The translations under genes were made by a program, and so were the position numbers. Below are positions 33,822-36,490 of a DNA stretch of 36,490 nt, in pieces. How positions within the stretch are numbered: the stretch's first letter is position 1; each line of letters begins with the position of its first letter. Source of the DNA: an uncultured Methylococcaceae bacterium (lineage in GTDB: Bacteria > Pseudomonadota > Gammaproteobacteria > Methylococcales > Methylomonadaceae); assembly GCA_903945605.1 (NCBI GenBank), contig CAJAWH010000087.1, positions 1 through 36,490 on the forward strand, read 5' to 3'. The notes under the pieces were generated by a model. The model was given only the letters and a program-made list of their open reading frames with translations. It made no database searches and was not told the origin of the DNA.

Positions 33822-35276
33822 TTAGCCAACCCACGCTTTTCGGGTCATTAATGCTTGTAGGGATTGTAATAAACACAGTGCATTGGCCTTGCCGCTGTAA
33901 TTGGCGGCATAAACACAATCGCTCAATAATTTCTCTTCGTCGGAGGCAGCAATGGGCAAATTCAACTGGGTGGGGCCAAGCAACCCCGCAGGCGCTTGGT
34001 CTGCCAGCTTTTCCCACTGGTCACGGCGTTTTTCGGCGGCGGCCAGGCTGACCGGCAACGAACCGACAAGCCGCAAATCACCACTGATCACCGCCAATAT
34101 ACGCGGCAGATAACGCAACACGGGGGGTTTTACCTGCCATTCCCCCGCCTTAAATGCAGTCCTTTGCAATACCCCCAAATCATCCATAAGCCTCTTATTG
34201 CCACGCAAAATCTGTACACTGTACATTTTTCCACGATTTTGCGATAAAGCAAGCACCAAAGCCAACAACCACAGCGGCAAACTCAGCAACAGCAGTAGTA
34301 CGCCAGCAAGCCGGTTGATGGTGGCTTCCAAGTCTTTATTCAACACGCCGGTGTTTTTTAAATCATCCAGCAACACCGTATCGCTAATTTTTAGGATGGC
34401 CAAGGTATCAATACGGATAAGATCGTTGCCCCGGACAATGGCGTTACGCAGGTCAACCAGCTCGCCAATATAGCTGTGCGGCAAAACGACGGTGGATTCA
34501 AGGCTGGCTTGGCTGCCAATAATCACGTTGTCACCAATCACCACCTCGCCGCTCAGTGCAACGGTGGGGTGCAAGTGGCAATTTGAGCCAATCAAGGCTA
34601 TGCCTTGTGTCAAATTTTGCGGGTTGGCCGTCGTGTTGCGTCCTAGCGTCAGCCCCACGGCGGCTTGTCGCCCAGGGATCAACAATCCGGCAATCCGTCC
34701 GGCAGCGGCATCCAGATTGGCTTGGTGGAAAGCCGCCAACGAATCCAAACGGGCAACGCAACCGTTGATGTCAATGGCGTGGCTAGCGGCAAACGTCGGG
34801 CTGGCAACCGTCCAGTCCAAGCAATGCAGTAATGGCTCCAATACATTCCGGCACACCAATAAATAGGCATTGGCACCATTGAATAATGCCGGTACAACGG
34901 GGATGTCCGCCGTTTCGGCTTGCAGCAAAAAATCTTTTAACGAACGGCTACGCACAACATCACCGCGCATCACTAAAAAAGGTGTCTTGGGCTGCTGCTT
35001 TAGCCTACGCAGTTCCGCCAAGGCAGAACCCTCGCCACGGCTCGTACTGTAGCTTAAGGTCATGCCCCAACGTTTGCCATTCCCTAAAGCCTGTTTGACC
35101 TGTTCGGCAAACGGCGACAAAATAATATGTGCTTGCCGAAAACCAGCATCGACCAAATCTTCCAAAGTATGTTCAATAATCAGCTTTCCGGCCAGTGGTA
35201 ATAGCGGCACACAAGTCTGGTCGGTCAGCGGCAATAATTCCTGCCCTTTACGGTCAGCAAAAATGATAACATCCAT
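33822..35276 (-). CDS. Nucleotidyltransferase-like / beta-helix / sugar-phosphate transferase-like fusion, probably degenerate
   Basis: This 484-aa protein has three parts. Residues about 1-220 have the sugar nucleotidyltransferase fold, but the G-x-G-T-R-L-x-P-L-T loop reads A-D-R-K-G-Q-E-L-L-P-L-T and the K-P motif reads V-P. Residues about 225-300 are a hexapeptide left-handed beta-helix (I-G-S-N-C-H-L-H-P, V-I-G-D-N-V-I-I-G-S). Residues about 320-480 follow the bacterial sugar-transferase (PF02397) plan, with one hydrophobic segment and S-G-D-L-R-L-V-G-S-L-P. There the catalytic Asp-Glu (normally L-D-E-L-P-Q) is R-Y (L-R-Y-L-P-R), and P-R-P is S-L-P. ATG 35276 has GGAG 7 nt upstream; an in-frame TTG at 35282 is less likely. 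It is probably regulatory or structural. Confidence 0.8.
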   Translation of the reverse strand: MDVIIFADRKGQELLPLTDQTCVPLLPLAGKLIIEHTLEDLVDAGFRQAHIILSPFAEQVKQALGNGKRWGMTLSYSTSRGEGSALAELRRLKQQPKTPFLVMRGDVVRSRSLKDFLLQAETADIPVVPALFNGANAYLLVCRNVLEPLLHCLDWTVASPTFAASHAIDINGCVARLDSLAAFHQANLDAAAGRIAGLLIPGRQAAVGLTLGRNTTANPQNLTQGIALIGSNCHLHPTVALSGEVVIGDNVIIGSQASLESTVVLPHSYIGELVDLRNAIVRGNDLIRIDTLAILKISDTVLLDDLKNTGVLNKDLEATINRLAGVLLLLLSLPLWLLALVLALSQNRGKMYSVQILRGNKRLMDDLGVLQRTAFKAGEWQVKPPVLRYLPRILAVISGDLRLVGSLPVSLAAAEKRRDQWEKLADQAPAGLLGPTQLNLPIAASDEEKLLSDCVYAANYSGKANALCLLQSLQALMTRKAWVG

Positions 35277-35321
35277 CAGCAAGCTCCACAGCTTAATCGT
35301 TACGGTCGGTAAAGGGATATC

Positions 35322-35344
35322 CGTTAAGGGGGCATCCCTTAACG
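35322..35344. promoter_or_regulatory. Perfect 9-bp inverted repeat CGTTAAGGG/CCCTTAACG
   Basis: This hairpin or palindrome (5-nt spacer GGCAT) lies in the 137-nt gap between the partial hybrid kinase and the fusion gene, about 46 nt upstream of the latter's start. There is no U-tract on either side. It is either a regulator-binding site for the fusion gene or a 3'-end structure of the kinase mRNA. Confidence 0.5.
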
Positions 35345-35413
35345 TGCCAGCCAGTCTGGCTACAAAACTTGCTGCTAATCTAACACGTCACCGGTTGTTA
35401 GCCCAACGCCATT

Positions 35414-36490
35414 TCATCGGGACACGACCAACCTTGCCAAACAATCGGCCAATTGCCCGGAATCCAGTGGTTTCGACAAATGGCCATTCATACCCGCCTC
35501 CTCACAGGCTTTAATGCATTCTTCGGTCACCGAAGCGGTCAGTGCGATAATGGGGATGTCTTGGCCTTCCGGCAAACTGCGGATTTGTCGGGTGGCCTCA
35601 TACCCATTCATGCCGGGCATTTGGATATCCATCAATACCGCAGCAAAGGTTTTTTTGCTTACCCATTCAATAGCATCCGGGCCGCTGTTAGCCACTGAGG
35701 CCTGCAACCCCTGCTTTTCCAAAAATCCTCGGGCAACCAATTGGTTGACGCGGTTGTCATCGACCACCAGAATTTCCAACCCCTGTAGGTTGCTGGCTGG
35801 CTGGTTAGTAATGAGGGGTGGTGGCGCCGGCAAAAACTCAAGGCTAGGGCGATCAAACCCAGCAGTGAACGTAAAAGTGCTGCCTTGACCCAGCACACTG
35901 GTCACGCTAATATCACCGCCCATCAGCTCGACCAACTTTTTGCAAATGGCCAAGCCCAAGCCAGTGCCACCAAAACGTTGGCTGATGGTGTTGTCGGCCT
36001 GAACGAACGACTGGAACAAGCGTTGCTGCTGTTGCTCGGACAAGCCAATGCCGGAATCGGTGACGCTAAAACGGAGTTTGACTCGCGCAGAAAGCTTACC
36101 CGACAACTGCTGGTTTGACCCGCTAATGTTCTCAATTTTAATGCCAATAGTGCCGTTCTGGGTAAACTTCACCGCATTGCCCAGCAAATTATTGAACACT
36201 TGGCCTAGCCGCATTCCGTCACCGACGAGCTGCAGCGGCACATTATCGGCCACTTCGGTCTGTACTGTTAGGCTTTTTTCTTTAATGGCAATATAAAACA
36301 AATCCAAGCTTTTTTCCAGTTCGTCCAACAATGAGAACGGCTGGTGGTTGAGCGACAAATGCCCAGCTTCAATTTTTGAAAAATCCAAAATATCGTTGAC
36401 CAGATTCAGTAATATTTTGCCTGAGCTATTAATCTTGTTGGCAAACTGGCTTTGCTGTGCATCCAATTCGGATTGTTGCAGCAATTCGGA
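35414..36490 (-). CDS. Hybrid histidine kinase, C-terminal part (runs off right edge)
   Basis: The visible 358 residues begin inside the dimerisation helix (L-V-N-D-I-L-D-F-S-K-I-E-A-G is the second HisKA helix), so the phospho-His lies beyond the window. The HATPase shows N-N-L-L-G-N-A-V-K-F-T, D-S-G-I-G-L and G-T-G-L-G-L-A-I. A receiver domain follows, with V-V-D-D-N and phospho-Asp in L-M-D-I-Q-M-P-G (codon 35629-35627) and Lys in L-S-K-P-L. There is no Hpt after the receiver. The frame is open to the last base, so an ATG/TTG near 36484 is not a true start. It is the upstream gene of the fusion-ATPase-STAS series on this strand. Confidence 0.92.
   Translation of the reverse strand, partial: SELLQQSELDAQQSQFANKINSSGKILLNLVNDILDFSKIEAGHLSLNHQPFSLLDELEKSLDLFYIAIKEKSLTVQTEVADNVPLQLVGDGMRLGQVFNNLLGNAVKFTQNGTIGIKIENISGSNQQLSGKLSARVKLRFSVTDSGIGLSEQQQQRLFQSFVQADNTISQRFGGTGLGLAICKKLVELMGGDISVTSVLGQGSTFTFTAGFDRPSLEFLPAPPPLITNQPASNLQGLEILVVDDNRVNQLVARGFLEKQGLQASVANSGPDAIEWVSKKTFAAVLMDIQMPGMNGYEATRQIRSLPEGQDIPIIALTASVTEECIKACEEAGMNGHLSKPLDSGQLADCLARLVVSR

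Noticed and set aside
27165-36490. Phage-defence or mobile-element interpretation of the right-hand block
   Set aside because: All proteins there are signalling or sugar-metabolism families. No nuclease, integrase, reverse transcriptase or other defence-type effector is visible.

Overview
This is a chromosomal window from a gammaproteobacterium. The evidence is the petABC-sspAB gene order, mpl, a YeeN-type YebC protein, iron SOD, trmJ/suhB back to back, and CcmCDE. The gene styles and the dispersed short repeats would fit a methanotroph-like (Methylococcales) genome, but nothing here is a diagnostic marker, so that placement is inference. Most of the first 18 kb is housekeeping on the minus strand. 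The rest is an accessory polysaccharide and signalling region.

Layout. Positions 1-590 hold the edge of an apparent insertion sequence (IS3-type OrfA start), a 5'-truncated RelE/HigB-like toxin and its intact antitoxin. Positions 677-5681 hold a YbbO-like SDR, mpl, yeeN/yebC, ccmE-ccmD-ccmC and sspB. Positions 5690-9206 hold sspA and the cytochrome bc1 operon (petA-petB-petC). Positions 9474-11897 hold hisC and hisD. Positions 12059-15578 hold a DUF3455 protein, a second SDR, sodB, cysE and trmJ, with two clear intrinsic terminators. suhB and a double-NBD peptide-type ABC ATPase run rightward at 15666-18097. Positions 18098-19220 carry two small membrane-protein genes in otherwise empty DNA.

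Positions 19243-26984 are an exopolysaccharide/surface-glycan cluster. A five-gene minus-strand operon (methyltransferase, three glycosyltransferases, hexapeptide acetyltransferase) diverges from two overlapping family-2 glycosyltransferases. The divergent intergenic region contains a perfect 12-bp palindrome.

Positions 27165-36490 are a signalling block. A 1390-aa CHASE-PAS-PAS-PAS hybrid histidine kinase with two receiver domains and an Hpt domain is followed by a response regulator fused to a PP2C/SpoIIE phosphatase. Convergent to these lie an STAS anti-anti-sigma protein, an RsbW-like ATPase, a three-part sugar nucleotidyltransferase/beta-helix/sugar-phosphate-transferase fusion, and a second hybrid kinase running off the right edge. 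Together they read as a phosphorelay feeding a partner-switch that probably controls polysaccharide production. The fusion protein has lost the signature residues of both of its enzyme families, so it may be a regulatory pseudoenzyme. This is the most unusual thing in the window.
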